Under the pieces are notes generated by a model that had not been told where the DNA came from, searched no databases, and was given only the letters and a program-made list of their open reading frames with translations. Positions 9,006-17,606 of a stretch of DNA of 64,000 bases are shown here, in pieces. A program made the position numbers and the translations under genes. Position 1 is the first letter of the stretch, and every line of letters starts with the position of its first letter. The DNA lies in contig CAMWXE010000007.1 in NCBI GenBank assembly GCA_947178145.1, positions 1 to 64,000 of the forward strand, written 5' to 3'. Origin of the DNA: an uncultured Lachnospiraceae bacterium. Its GTDB lineage: Bacteria; Bacillota; Clostridia; Lachnospirales; Lachnospiraceae.

Positions 9006-11276
9006 ATGAACCTGGATGCTTGTATAAAAAAGATAACGAAATATTTGGCATCAGAAAATGCCCAGCCGTTACTTGTAAATGTTCAAAATGGCATGGATTT
9101 AGACAGGCTCAAAACATATTTTGACGTGGATGGCAATGAGTTTATTGATGCTTCAAGATTCTGCAATAAAGATGAACTGCCACGCATTGAAGTTTTGCTT
9201 GCGGATATTTCCATGAAAAAGAAAAATTGCTTTCTGTTAGGGTTGACTTCTTTTTTGAGGTTCTATGGAGAGGAAGAAATAAGGAAACATTTAGCAAACA
9301 TTGTCAACATGACTATTGCCGGTCATGTTGTAGTTGTGGTTTATCAATGTGACAGGCAGTTAAGTTTCTCCGACCCAAGGCTGTCACGCAGCATTTGCTT
9401 ACTTGACGGCGATGCGGTAGCGTTACCGAAATTAGTATTTGTGTCAAATGAACTTTCAGTTGCCTTATCCGAATATAGTATTGTCGGGATTGATGCCATT
9501 GCAAAAGAAATTGAAAGCCCAAATGTAGAAAAAATATTCGTGGTTACAACAAAGCATAAGGAAATGTATCCACAGTCAATATATTCTATTACTGATATGA
9601 GCAAGGCTTATGAGGTGATAATCGGGAAAGATGCCACGCTATCACATATTGATGAAGTGATGGGAACTTCAAGCCAATGGGATTATCTGCTTTCCCTGAT
9701 TGACACAGGAAAAACATTTATAGAAATATGTAACAGTGAGTTTGGAAATTATCAGAGTCTGGAAATTGCAATTTCAAGCTATAGTGGGTATTCTGAACAG
9801 AAAAAGTGGCTGTATTTTATTGCATTGAAACTGTTTGGAGCTGCCAATAACAGTTGTCTGGCTGTTGCTGCCAGCCATGCTGCTGCGTATTCAAAACTAA
9901 TACGGGAAGTGTATAGAGGTATTTTGGAAAAGAAACATACAGACAGGGATTTTGATAATTTTTATCAGACAAGGAAGTCCCTGCTGATAGCTTTTGGGAA
10001 TCCTGTAGATGAAGTAGTTGATTTTTGCAAAGTGGTTTTGCAGAAAGAAGAAAAGGCTATTTATTATTTGACGGATAATACAAGGCAGGAAAAGGAACTT
10101 ATTTTCTCGTTACTTGAAAAGTATTATCAGAGCATGGAAAAGAGCGGGATTGAGAAAATATTATCCGTGGTATATCCTGATTTGTGTGCGTATATCCGTG
10201 ATTACAGATATAATATTCCTTTGCTCGACAGATATTTTTCTCTGTATACATATAGTAAGATAATCAACAAAGTAGCACCGGAATTAGAGGAGATTGTGGA
10301 AAAGCAGGCTGTGCTTCGTGAGTACAATTTGTTGCTGGAACCTCGTACCGTAAAGATGGATGAGATAGATAAAACTGCTTCGCAGTTGTATTTTATGGAT
10401 GCAATGGGTGTTGAATACTTATCATACATTCTTACAAAATGCAAGGATAAAGAGTTGATGGCTAACATTACAATCTGTTGCGCCAATCTGCCTTCCATTA
10501 CAAGCAAAAACAAGGAGTTTGTTGCAGAGTTTGAAATGCGGGGGCTTGTGGTTAATCCGATTAAGGAACTGGATGAAATCAAACATCATGGTATCAACGA
10601 TTACGATTACAGGCAAAAGAAGCAGCCGATCCATATAATTAGGGAGTTAGAAATCATCAATGAGGCTCTTGATAATATTAAATTGAAATTATCACAGGGG
10701 CTTTGTAATAAGGCGATTATGGTATCTGACCACGGCGCAAGCAGGCTGGCAGTCATACACGAAACTGAAAATATGTGGGAAATGTCGTCTAAGGGGGAAC
10801 ATTCCGGAAGATGCTGCCCAAAATCGGATGCTGATGTTAAGAGTGAATTTGCCACAGAAGAAGATGGCTTTTGGGTTCTCGCCAATTATGACCGCTTTAA
10901 AGGCGGAAGAAAGGCAAATGTAGAGGTACACGGTGGGGCAACTTTGGAGGAAGTTGTTGTTCCGATTATTGAAATAACAAAATTCGATGACGAAATAGAA
11001 GTATCCATTGTTGATAAAGTGATTACCGTAAGCTTTAGAAAAAAAGCGGCTATCCGATTATTCTCCAAAACAAAGCTGAAAAATGTGACGGTTTTAGTTG
11101 AGGGAGAATATTATGAGGCAAAAGAACTGGATAATAATTTGTATCTCGTGGATTTGCCAAAGTTAAAAAAGGCAAAAAAGTATAATGTTGATGTTTTTGC
11201 ATCAAATAACTTGGTTGCTCCGGGGTTGGCTTTTGAAATAAAAAAAGAAAGCTCCCAAGAAAAAGAGTTGCTGTAA
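9006..11276 (+). CDS. pglZ: PglZ, alkaline-phosphatase-fold BREX protein
   Basis: A 756-residue protein with the PglZ domain in its C-terminal half: a metal-binding YFMDAMGVEY segment near residue 462, VSDHGASRL with D575 and H576, and HGGATLEEVVVP from H642. These are hallmarks of the alkaline-phosphatase superfamily as found in PglZ, the signature gene of BREX. The N-terminal 400 residues are helical and without known motifs. Start ATG follows AAGGAGGACAG. PglZ is thought to act with BrxC and the modification component; its substrate is not known. It is one of the surest identifications in the island. Confidence 0.9.
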   Translation: MNLDACIKKITKYLASENAQPLLVNVQNGMDLDRLKTYFDVDGNEFIDASRFCNKDELPRIEVLLADISMKKKNCFLLGLTSFLRFYGEEEIRKHLANIVNMTIAGHVVVVVYQCDRQLSFSDPRLSRSICLLDGDAVALPKLVFVSNELSVALSEYSIVGIDAIAKEIESPNVEKIFVVTTKHKEMYPQSIYSITDMSKAYEVIIGKDATLSHIDEVMGTSSQWDYLLSLIDTGKTFIEICNSEFGNYQSLEIAISSYSGYSEQKKWLYFIALKLFGAANNSCLAVAASHAAAYSKLIREVYRGILEKKHTDRDFDNFYQTRKSLLIAFGNPVDEVVDFCKVVLQKEEKAIYYLTDNTRQEKELIFSLLEKYYQSMEKSGIEKILSVVYPDLCAYIRDYRYNIPLLDRYFSLYTYSKIINKVAPELEEIVEKQAVLREYNLLLEPRTVKMDEIDKTASQLYFMDAMGVEYLSYILTKCKDKELMANITICCANLPSITSKNKEFVAEFEMRGLVVNPIKELDEIKHHGINDYDYRQKKQPIHIIRELEIINEALDNIKLKLSQGLCNKAIMVSDHGASRLAVIHETENMWEMSSKGEHSGRCCPKSDADVKSEFATEEDGFWVLANYDRFKGGRKANVEVHGGATLEEVVVPIIEITKFDDEIEVSIVDKVITVSFRKKAAIRLFSKTKLKNVTVLVEGEYYEAKELDNNLYLVDLPKLKKAKKYNVDVFASNNLVAPGLAFEIKKESSQEKELL

Positions 11277-11300
11277 TATAATGGAACGAGGAGGATTCAT

Positions 11301-12746
11301 ATGCAGGAAAAACTAAGAGAATGCTTTGATGAGATGGTTGTTTATAAAGACTTGAAGAAAAGCAATTTCTTTTCGGCTTTAAGTCTGCCGTCATTCCTTC
11401 GAGACTGGCTGCTGAAAAAATTTGGCGATGATGAGGGGAATTTTGATATAGACGAACTTACGGATTTTATTCATACTTACCTTCCGCGCAAAGACGAATG
11501 GATAAGCATAAAAAACAGGATTGTTTATGAAAATGAGAGGGTAAAGATTCTTACGAAGATTTCTGTTGATATAAACATCAAGAATCAGGAAATAACTTTC
11601 GCCTTGCCGGACTTTGGCTTAACTAATAAAGAAACCATCATTGAACCATATATTTGGGATGAATGCAAGGACGAGCTTGTTAAGGGAAAGGAAACATGGG
11701 GCGTAGTTGAACTAGGCTATAGATTGCCTGATGAGGAATTGAAAATTCAGGGCAAAATAAAACTGACAGGTTTCACAAATTTTTGTCCATACACGATTGA
11801 CCTTGATTATTACAAAGATGTAAGAAACGAGTTTGCCACGAGCGAGTGGATTGATGTTTTGCTTGGGTCAATTGACTATAATGCTGCCGGATATGAAGAT
11901 GAACATCAAAAATTAACTATGCTGACCCGCTTGCTGCCATTCATAGAAAAAAGACTCAACTTAATAGAGCTTGCACCAAAAGGCACAGGAAAATCATACT
12001 TATTTGGACGTGTGAGTAAATTCGGATGGCTTTCTTCTGGTGGTGTAATGTCAAGAGCAAAGATGTTTTACGACATCAGCAAACGGACACAAGGGTTAGT
12101 CTGCAATAATGATTACGTTGCTTTAGATGAAGTTCAGACGATTTCCTTCACGGATATGGATGAAATGAGGGCTGCATTGAAGGGTTATATGGAATCAGGT
12201 GTTTTTACTGTTGGAAACTATGAGGGTGTAGCAGATTCGGGTATCATCTTGCTTGGGAATATCAGTCAGGACAATATGGACGAATATAAAAGTATGTTTT
12301 CTGAATTGCCTGTCACGTTTCATGAAAGCGCATTATTGGACAGATTTCATGGATTTATTAAAGGGTGGGAAATACCAAGGATGCATGATGATTTGAAGAT
12401 TTCCGGCTGGGCATTAAATTCGGAGTATTTTTGTACAATTATGCATCTGCTTCGTGAAGATGCAAGTTACCGTGCTATTGTTGATGCCTTGGTGGAAGTT
12501 CCAGAACATTCTGATACAAGGGATACGGAAGCTGTAAAAAGGATTTGTACTGCATATTTGAAATTACTGTTCCCAAATGTTCGCTCTGTTGCTGATGTAA
12601 ATATCCGTGAGTTTAACCGCTATTGTCTGCGCCCGGCTGTAAAAATGAGGGGAATCATCAAGATTCAGCTCGGAATTCTTGACCCTGAATTTAAGGGAAA
12701 AAGCGTACCGAGTTTCATGGTGAGGGATGTTAGTAATGAGAATTGA
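11301..12746 (+). CDS. brxL: BrxL-like AAA+ protein, short form
   Basis: A 481-residue protein with Walker A PKGTGKS (G228-S232) followed by YLFGRVS and an ALDEVQTISF Walker B, typical of the BrxL ATPase (Lon-like) family. Well-studied BrxL proteins are around 680 residues with a C-terminal Lon-protease-like domain; here the protein ends soon after the AAA+ part, and I see no serine-lysine protease segment. Either type 4 BrxL is naturally short or the gene has lost that part. Ring-forming DNA binding is known for BrxL elsewhere. The start ATG follows ACGAGGAGG. The next gene overlaps its 3' end. Confidence 0.83.
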   Translation: MQEKLRECFDEMVVYKDLKKSNFFSALSLPSFLRDWLLKKFGDDEGNFDIDELTDFIHTYLPRKDEWISIKNRIVYENERVKILTKISVDINIKNQEITFALPDFGLTNKETIIEPYIWDECKDELVKGKETWGVVELGYRLPDEELKIQGKIKLTGFTNFCPYTIDLDYYKDVRNEFATSEWIDVLLGSIDYNAAGYEDEHQKLTMLTRLLPFIEKRLNLIELAPKGTGKSYLFGRVSKFGWLSSGGVMSRAKMFYDISKRTQGLVCNNDYVALDEVQTISFTDMDEMRAALKGYMESGVFTVGNYEGVADSGIILLGNISQDNMDEYKSMFSELPVTFHESALLDRFHGFIKGWEIPRMHDDLKISGWALNSEYFCTIMHLLREDASYRAIVDALVEVPEHSDTRDTEAVKRICTAYLKLLFPNVRSVADVNIREFNRYCLRPAVKMRGIIKIQLGILDPEFKGKSVPSFMVRDVSNEN

Positions 12747-12933
12747 TTGTGTTATCTGTGGAAAGAAAGACTTAGGAAAAGATACAATAGGCATCAATAG
12801 GAAGCTGCTTGGAACAGATATAACCAACTTTTATTGTATGGAATGTCTTGCAGAATATTTGGGGTGTACAGTCGAAGAATTGCTTGACAAAATTGAAGAA
12901 TTTAAGGAAGAAGGCTGTACGCTTTTTGCTTGA
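12736..12933 (+). CDS. Small cysteine-rich protein between brxL and the desulfurase
   Basis: A 65-residue protein with CVICGK near residue 5 and CMECLAEYLGC near 34, then an acidic helix and a C-terminal GCTLFA. The two CxxC pairs suggest a zinc or Fe-S knuckle. ATG at 12736 is preferred because GAGGG lies 9 bases before it; an upstream in-frame ATG at 12727 has no such site. It overlaps the end of brxL by 11 bases and the desulfurase starts 8 bases after its stop, so the pair is probably translationally coupled. A role as sulfur carrier or partner of the desulfurase is inference from position and cysteines. Confidence 0.72.
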   Translation: MRIDCVICGKKDLGKDTIGINRKLLGTDITNFYCMECLAEYLGCTVEELLDKIEEFKEEGCTLFA

Positions 12934-12941
12934 GGATGCTG

Positions 12942-14081
12942 ATGAGTATGAAGATGTTTATTTATGCTGATAATGCAGCGACAACGAAACTTGATACGGA
13001 TGCTTTTGAAGCCATGAAACCCTATCTGCTCAACGAATACGGTAATGCTTCGCAGCCTTATTCATTTTCAAGAAAAAGCAGAGAAGGCTTGAAAGAATCA
13101 AGAAAAATCATTGCTGAATGTATCAATGCCCTGCCTGAAGAAATATATTTTACTTCAGGTGGGACAGAAAGTGATAATTGGGCAGTTAAGGGGATGTTTT
13201 TTTCAGATAGAAACAAAGGAATCATCACATCAGAGATAGAACACCATGCGGTTCTGCGCAGTGCGAAAGCCGTTGAAAATATGGGATGTGACGTGGTTTA
13301 TCTCAAACCCACAACAGAAGGTATAATAACAGCAGAAGAATTATCAGGCACAATTACGGAAAGAGTGGGCTTAGTTTCTATAATGACAGCGAATAATGAA
13401 ATAGGAACCATACAGCCAATTAAGGAATTATCACAGTTGGCACATAAGACAGGAGCTTTATTTCACACAGATGCTGTACAAGCTGTGGGTCATATAGGGA
13501 TTGATGTGAAAGATTTAGGCGTTGATATGTTATCAGCATCAGCACATAAGTTTAATGGTCCGAAAGGTGTTGGATTTTTGTATATAAAAAAAGGTACGCC
13601 GATTATTCCATATATTGATGGCGGCGCACAGGAATCATCGTTAAGAGCAGGGACGGAGAATGTTGCTTTAATTGTTGGTATGGCATATGCATTACAGAAG
13701 AATTGCCAATGCATGGATGCAAATATAAATAAAGTCAGGGAACTGGAGAATGATTTTATTGGTCGGCTTGACATAAACGGTAACAAAAGCATTGTAAGGA
13801 ATGGCGGAAATAATACCCTTCCGGGAATTGCCAGCCTGTCATTTGGGAATGAGGACGGAGAGGCAATGCTCCATCGGTTGGACTTAAGGGGGATATGCAT
13901 ATCAACCGGTTCTGCTTGCAATAGTGGGAAAAGCACCGTTTCCCATGTCTTGCGAGCGATAGGTTTGGATGAAAAATATGTAAAAGGGACTATACGGATT
14001 TCTTTTGGGAAAGATAATACCAAAGAAGAAGTCCGTTATATTGCTGATGAAATAAATAAAATCGCTATGAACCGGGGATGA
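12942..14081 (+). CDS. Class V cysteine desulfurase (IscS/NifS/DndA-like)
   Basis: A PLP enzyme of 379 residues that takes sulfur from cysteine as a protein persulfide. Visible are YADNAATT at the N-terminus, the EIEHHAVL histidine segment, the lysine for PLP in SAHKFNGPKG (K203), and the catalytic loop STGSACNSG with C326. Several in-frame starts exist; ATG 12942 has GAGG six bases upstream. In DND systems DndA or a host IscS plays this part for DndC, so its presence last in an operon with BrxP supports a sulfur route in this BREX system. The same enzyme could also serve general Fe-S assembly. Confidence 0.88.
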   Translation: MSMKMFIYADNAATTKLDTDAFEAMKPYLLNEYGNASQPYSFSRKSREGLKESRKIIAECINALPEEIYFTSGGTESDNWAVKGMFFSDRNKGIITSEIEHHAVLRSAKAVENMGCDVVYLKPTTEGIITAEELSGTITERVGLVSIMTANNEIGTIQPIKELSQLAHKTGALFHTDAVQAVGHIGIDVKDLGVDMLSASAHKFNGPKGVGFLYIKKGTPIIPYIDGGAQESSLRAGTENVALIVGMAYALQKNCQCMDANINKVRELENDFIGRLDINGNKSIVRNGGNNTLPGIASLSFGNEDGEAMLHRLDLRGICISTGSACNSGKSTVSHVLRAIGLDEKYVKGTIRISFGKDNTKEEVRYIADEINKIAMNRG

Positions 14082-14108
14082 ATTGGGAGCAGATAGTGAG
14101 GTGTAAGC

Positions 14109-14258
14109 ATGGCAGAGGTTACAGACAGGGATATTATGTCATTTAACAAATCAAAAAGAGAAGAAATGATACTTACGCTTTATGGCTTGAGTGATAATTG
14201 GGAAAATGAAGTGATAGAGTTCAAAGAGGCTGAAAAGGACAATCTTTCCAGTTGTTGA
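14109..14258 (+). pseudogene. Truncated AlbA_2/Schlafen-type regulator, N-terminus only
   Basis: A 49-codon frame with a good ribosome site (GAGGTG) reads MAEVTDRDIMSFNKSK and reaches WENEVIEFKEAEKDN before a stop. The E-x-EFKEA segment is the usual opening of AlbA_2 (Schlafen-like) domain proteins, which should run on for hundreds of residues. The rest is missing, so this looks like the head of a gene cut by a deletion at the right edge of the BREX island. Confidence 0.5.
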
Positions 14259-14280
14259 TGGCGTGGAAAAGAGGGTAGTA

Positions 14281-14634
14281 ATGTTCCAAATACCAGCCGC
14301 AATCACAGCTATCCCGATCGGCTGGCACAATCAGGAATATGCCCGTGACGGAGAATCCCTTGTGCCGTTATCAAAGGAAAAACGGGAACGGATTCGTCGT
14401 CAGGCAAGATTGGACTGGTCAAAAAGGTTTGTTTCAAATGCGGCAATGGAGCATTTGGATAAGGCAGCTATTTCTGTTGCAAGGGAAAAGTACAAGCAAA
14501 AGATGGACGATTCACACATATCTGCGGAAGTGGATAAAATGTTCGATGAAGAATTTCGTGGCAGCAATCTGTTTTTCAGAAATCATTGCAAAAGTTTACA
14601 AACACACTTGACAATCTTTCCCCGATACATATAA
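14281..14634 (+). pseudogene. Unrecognised fragment of an accessory-element gene
   Basis: The frame gives 117 residues from an ATG with GAGGG upstream. It is highly charged (EKRERIRRQARLDWSK), has no motif I know, and ends in a segment unlike the rest. Codon use and setting between two truncated frames suggest a decayed gene from a conjugative element. It might be a small intact protein; I cannot exclude that. Confidence 0.35.
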
Positions 14635-14672
14635 GCTGACAGGGCAGGACGAGGCTTATAGGAGGTTTGGAA

Positions 14673-14774
14673 ATGAGTAATATAAAAGAGAGCATCTGCC
14701 TCGCCAATAACCCGGATTTCGAAGTGGATATCATGGATCTGGAGAGCGGCGATGGGTTGTTAAAGACGCCGTGA
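14673..14774 (+). pseudogene. Short remnant with intact ribosome site
   Basis: AGGAGG precedes an ATG opening a 33-codon frame (MSNIKESICLANNPDFEVDI) that stops early. A second short frame, MTAIEYFIRIRKLW, begins right after. Both look like pieces of one longer mobile-element gene broken by deletion. No function can be given. Confidence 0.3.
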
Positions 14775-14874
14775 TGACTGCCATTGAATATTTCATCCGC
14801 ATCAGAAAGCTGTGGAATGGTATCCCATGGATGAAGGGGTGGCAGGAATGGGAAGATGAAAATGTTAAAATATA

Positions 14875-14929
14875 TTGACAAATTTCTTCATATCATTTAT
14901 TATATAACAGTGATATATAACACTGTTAT
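14875..14929 (+). promoter_or_regulatory. Promoter with TetR-type operator
   Basis: TTGACA at 14875-14880, 17 bases, then TATTAT at 14898-14903 form a strong promoter. Directly after the -10 box lies a perfect 9-bp inverted repeat, ATAACAGTG (14904-14912) and CACTGTTAT (14921-14929), separated by 8 bases. A repressor bound there would block the start site. The adjacent tetR gene makes autoregulation the simplest reading. Confidence 0.7.
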
Positions 14930-14947
14930 ACAGAAAGGTATAGCGTA

Positions 14948-15568
14948 ATGAACGAAACGGAACAGATAACAACTTTCAGATTAATTCATACAGCAGCTAT
15001 GCAGGAATTTCTTGAAAAAGGCTTTAAGTCTGCTTCTTTACGAAATATTGTCAAGACAGCAGGTGTTACAACAGGTGCTTTTTACGGTTACTATGACAGC
15101 AAGGAAGATTTATTTGAAGCATTGGTTAGTGAACAGTATGATTATTTTATGAATTGCTTCTGCAAGGCACAACAGGAGTTTGCAGATATACCGCTGGAGG
15201 AACAGCCCAATAATCTCAGCACTACTTCTGGTGAGTGTATGCACGAAATGCTTTTATATGCTTATGCGCATTTGAATGAATTTAAACTCATTCTCTGCCA
15301 TTCAGAGGGAACACGTTTTTCAAAACTCATTGATGAGATGGTGGAAATTGAAACCAAAGCAACGCATGACTATCTGGAAGTGCTTAAAAAGTTGGGCAGA
15401 CCGTCACCGCCTATTGATGAACGCTTAGAACATATATTGATTACGGGAATGTTCAACACTTTTTTTGAGTTGATCATACATGAAATGCCGCTTGAAGAAG
15501 CGGAACACTATCTAAAAGAAATGAGGGCTTTTTATACTGCTGGCTGGATGAAAATTATGGGGCAATAA
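14948..15568 (+). CDS. TetR/AcrR family repressor
   Basis: A 206-residue regulator with the N-terminal TetR helix-turn-helix (SLRNIVKTAGVTTGAFYGYY, residues about 27-46) followed by a ligand-binding helical domain that accepts varied small molecules in this family. It starts 19 bases after a perfect palindrome that overlaps its promoter region, so it likely represses itself and perhaps the ABC genes 200 bases downstream. Ligand unknown. The TetR-ABC-ABC arrangement is common in Firmicute accessory regions. Confidence 0.88.
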   Translation: MNETEQITTFRLIHTAAMQEFLEKGFKSASLRNIVKTAGVTTGAFYGYYDSKEDLFEALVSEQYDYFMNCFCKAQQEFADIPLEEQPNNLSTTSGECMHEMLLYAYAHLNEFKLILCHSEGTRFSKLIDEMVEIETKATHDYLEVLKKLGRPSPPIDERLEHILITGMFNTFFELIIHEMPLEEAEHYLKEMRAFYTAGWMKIMGQ

Positions 15569-15603
15569 AAAACCGGGTAAGCCCGATTGCGGGTAAACTC
15601 GTT

Positions 15604-15630
15604 GGGGCAATGTGCCCTATAATTTTTAGA
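15604..15630 (+). terminator. Weak terminator after tetR
   Basis: GGGCA at 15605-15609 pairs with TGCCC at 15613-15617 around a 3-base loop, followed by TATAATTTTT. The stem is only five pairs, so termination may be partial. Confidence 0.35.
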
Positions 15631-15634
15631 CATA

Positions 15635-15653
15635 GGTTAGTTTATGCTAACTT
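15635..15653. promoter_or_regulatory. GTTAG-N6-CTAAC palindrome before the ABC genes
   Basis: The palindrome GTTAG TTTATG CTAAC lies 115 bases upstream of the first ABC gene. Its half sites recall DtxR/IdeR iron boxes, but the six-base centre is wider than the classic site. A second CTAACC at 15667-15672 can also pair with GGTTAG, so an RNA role is possible. Regulation by iron is a guess. Confidence 0.35.
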
Positions 15654-15767
15654 AAAAACAACCTGACTAACCACAAAAGGATATTCGGGGACGGTTTATG
15701 CTGTCCTCATTATCATAACCTTATTGAGCAGGATCAATAAGCTAAAAATTTTCAAGGAGGTTTTTCA

Positions 15768-17606
15768 ATGAAAAAACAGTCTAATTTATCAAGATTGATG
15801 GGCTATGCCGGAGCGCATAAGGTATTGACCTATCTTTCCTGGGTACTGTCTGTAATGAGTGCGCTGTTAGCCCTTGTGCCTTTTTGGTATATTTGGCGTA
15901 TCATTCACGACATACTGGAAGTTTCCCCGGACTTTTCACAGGCGGGGAATATCACACGCTACGGCTGGTCTGCCGTATTGTTTGCGGTTATATCTATTGT
16001 CGTTTATATAGCCGCCTTGATGTGTTCACATATAAGTGCGTTTCGGGTTGCCGCTAATATCCGGAAAGAACTAATGCGGCATATTATTTCCCTGCCGCTT
16101 GGCGTGACAGATAAATATGGAAGCGGAAAGCTGCGGAGAATCGTAAATACTTCCAGTACCGCAACGGAAACATATCTTGCACACAGGCTGCCCGATAAAG
16201 CAGGAGCAATTGCAACGCCCATAGGATTACTTTTTTTACTTTTTGCATTTGACTGGCGGTTAGGGCTGTTAAGCCTTGTCCCTGTTGTACTTGGTTTTTT
16301 GATTATGATGAAAATGACCGGGAAAAGTATGGAACAGAAAATGAAAGAATATCAAAATGCACTTGCTGATATGTCGAACGAAGCTGTTGAATATGTGAGA
16401 GGAGTACCCGTTGTAAAAACTTTCGGGCAGACGATCTTCTCTTTCAAACGCTTCAAAGGTGCGATTGACAATTACGAAAAATGGGTTATTGAATACACAA
16501 AAGCGTTACGACTTCCCATGATGTTCTATACGACTGCAATCAATGGCGTGTTTGCGTTCCTGATTGCCGGAGGCATCATCTTTACAAGGGGCGGTGTGAC
16601 AAATGAATTACTGTTAAATCTTATCTTTTACATTGTAATTACGCCTGTTATTGGAACAACATTGACGAAGATCATGTTTATGAGTGAGGATTCCATGATT
16701 GTGAATGATGCAATCAGCAGGATTGATGAAGTGTTAAACGAAAGCCCGCTTCCGGAAAGCAAAAGCATAAATGCTTTAACAGCAAATGTGCCGATGGATA
16801 ACTCTATTACATTAGAACACGTCACTTATAGTTATGATGGAAATAAAAACGCACTGAATGATATTTCCCTGTCAATTCAATCGGGACAGACCGTCGCATT
16901 CGTAGGAGCGTCCGGTGGCGGCAAGACTACGCTAGCCAATATTGTAACACGTTTTTTTGACCCGCAAAAGGGACGTGTGCTGATCGGAAATACCGACATA
17001 CGGGATATTCCAAAAGAAACGCTGATGAATAAAGTGTCCTTTGTGTTTCAGAACAGCCGCCTGATAAAAACGTCTATACTGGAAAATGTGCGTATGGGGA
17101 AACCGACAGCGACACGGGAGGAAGTTGCCAGCGCACTAAAAGCGGCGCAGTGCATGGATATTATCGAAAAGCTGCCAGACGGAGTAGATACGGTTGTCGG
17201 TACGAATGGTATATATTTATCCGGTGGGGAGCAGCAGAGGATAGCCATTGCCCGTGCTGTTCTGAAAAATGCGCCTATCCTGATTCTTGATGAAGCGACC
17301 GCATTTGCCGATCCTGATAATGAAGTGCGTATCCAGCAGGCGTTATCTGCCCTGTCAAAAGGTGAGTTAAAAGACAATTCACCTGGAAAAACGGTTATTA
17401 TGATTGCACACAGGCTTTCATCAATCACGGAGGCAGACTGCATTTATGTACTGCAGGACGGTGCGATTGCTGAAAGCGGCACACACAGCAAGCTGATAGA
17501 GAAAAATGGAATATTTACAAATATGTGGAAAAATTATTCCGAAGCGGCAGCATGGCGACTTTCTTCCGAAGTTGCCAGGAAGATTGAGAAGGAGGTAGAG
17601 GCATGA
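15768..17606 (+). CDS. ABC transporter, fused membrane and ATPase domains (YbtP/IrtA-like)
   Basis: A 612-residue half-transporter of the exporter fold. The N-terminal 330 residues hold about six membrane helices; the ATPase has Walker A GASGGGKTT (380-388), signature LSGGEQQR and a Walker B ILILDEATAFADPDNE. The ATAFADPDNE sequence is typical of the YbtP/YbtQ and IrtAB group, which import siderophores despite the exporter fold, though drug or peptide export is equally possible. Start ATG follows CAAGGAGG. It overlaps the next gene by 4 bases (ATGA), so the two probably form one heterodimer. Confidence 0.88.
   Translation: MKKQSNLSRLMGYAGAHKVLTYLSWVLSVMSALLALVPFWYIWRIIHDILEVSPDFSQAGNITRYGWSAVLFAVISIVVYIAALMCSHISAFRVAANIRKELMRHIISLPLGVTDKYGSGKLRRIVNTSSTATETYLAHRLPDKAGAIATPIGLLFLLFAFDWRLGLLSLVPVVLGFLIMMKMTGKSMEQKMKEYQNALADMSNEAVEYVRGVPVVKTFGQTIFSFKRFKGAIDNYEKWVIEYTKALRLPMMFYTTAINGVFAFLIAGGIIFTRGGVTNELLLNLIFYIVITPVIGTTLTKIMFMSEDSMIVNDAISRIDEVLNESPLPESKSINALTANVPMDNSITLEHVTYSYDGNKNALNDISLSIQSGQTVAFVGASGGGKTTLANIVTRFFDPQKGRVLIGNTDIRDIPKETLMNKVSFVFQNSRLIKTSILENVRMGKPTATREEVASALKAAQCMDIIEKLPDGVDTVVGTNGIYLSGGEQQRIAIARAVLKNAPILILDEATAFADPDNEVRIQQALSALSKGELKDNSPGKTVIMIAHRLSSITEADCIYVLQDGAIAESGTHSKLIEKNGIFTNMWKNYSEAAAWRLSSEVARKIEKEVEA

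Noticed and set aside
258-14081. Reading the island as a DND or SSP phosphorothioation system
   Set aside because: PglZ, BrxC and BrxL are present, while DndB, DndD, DndE and SspB-like genes are not. BrxP is DndC-like only in its PP-loop part.
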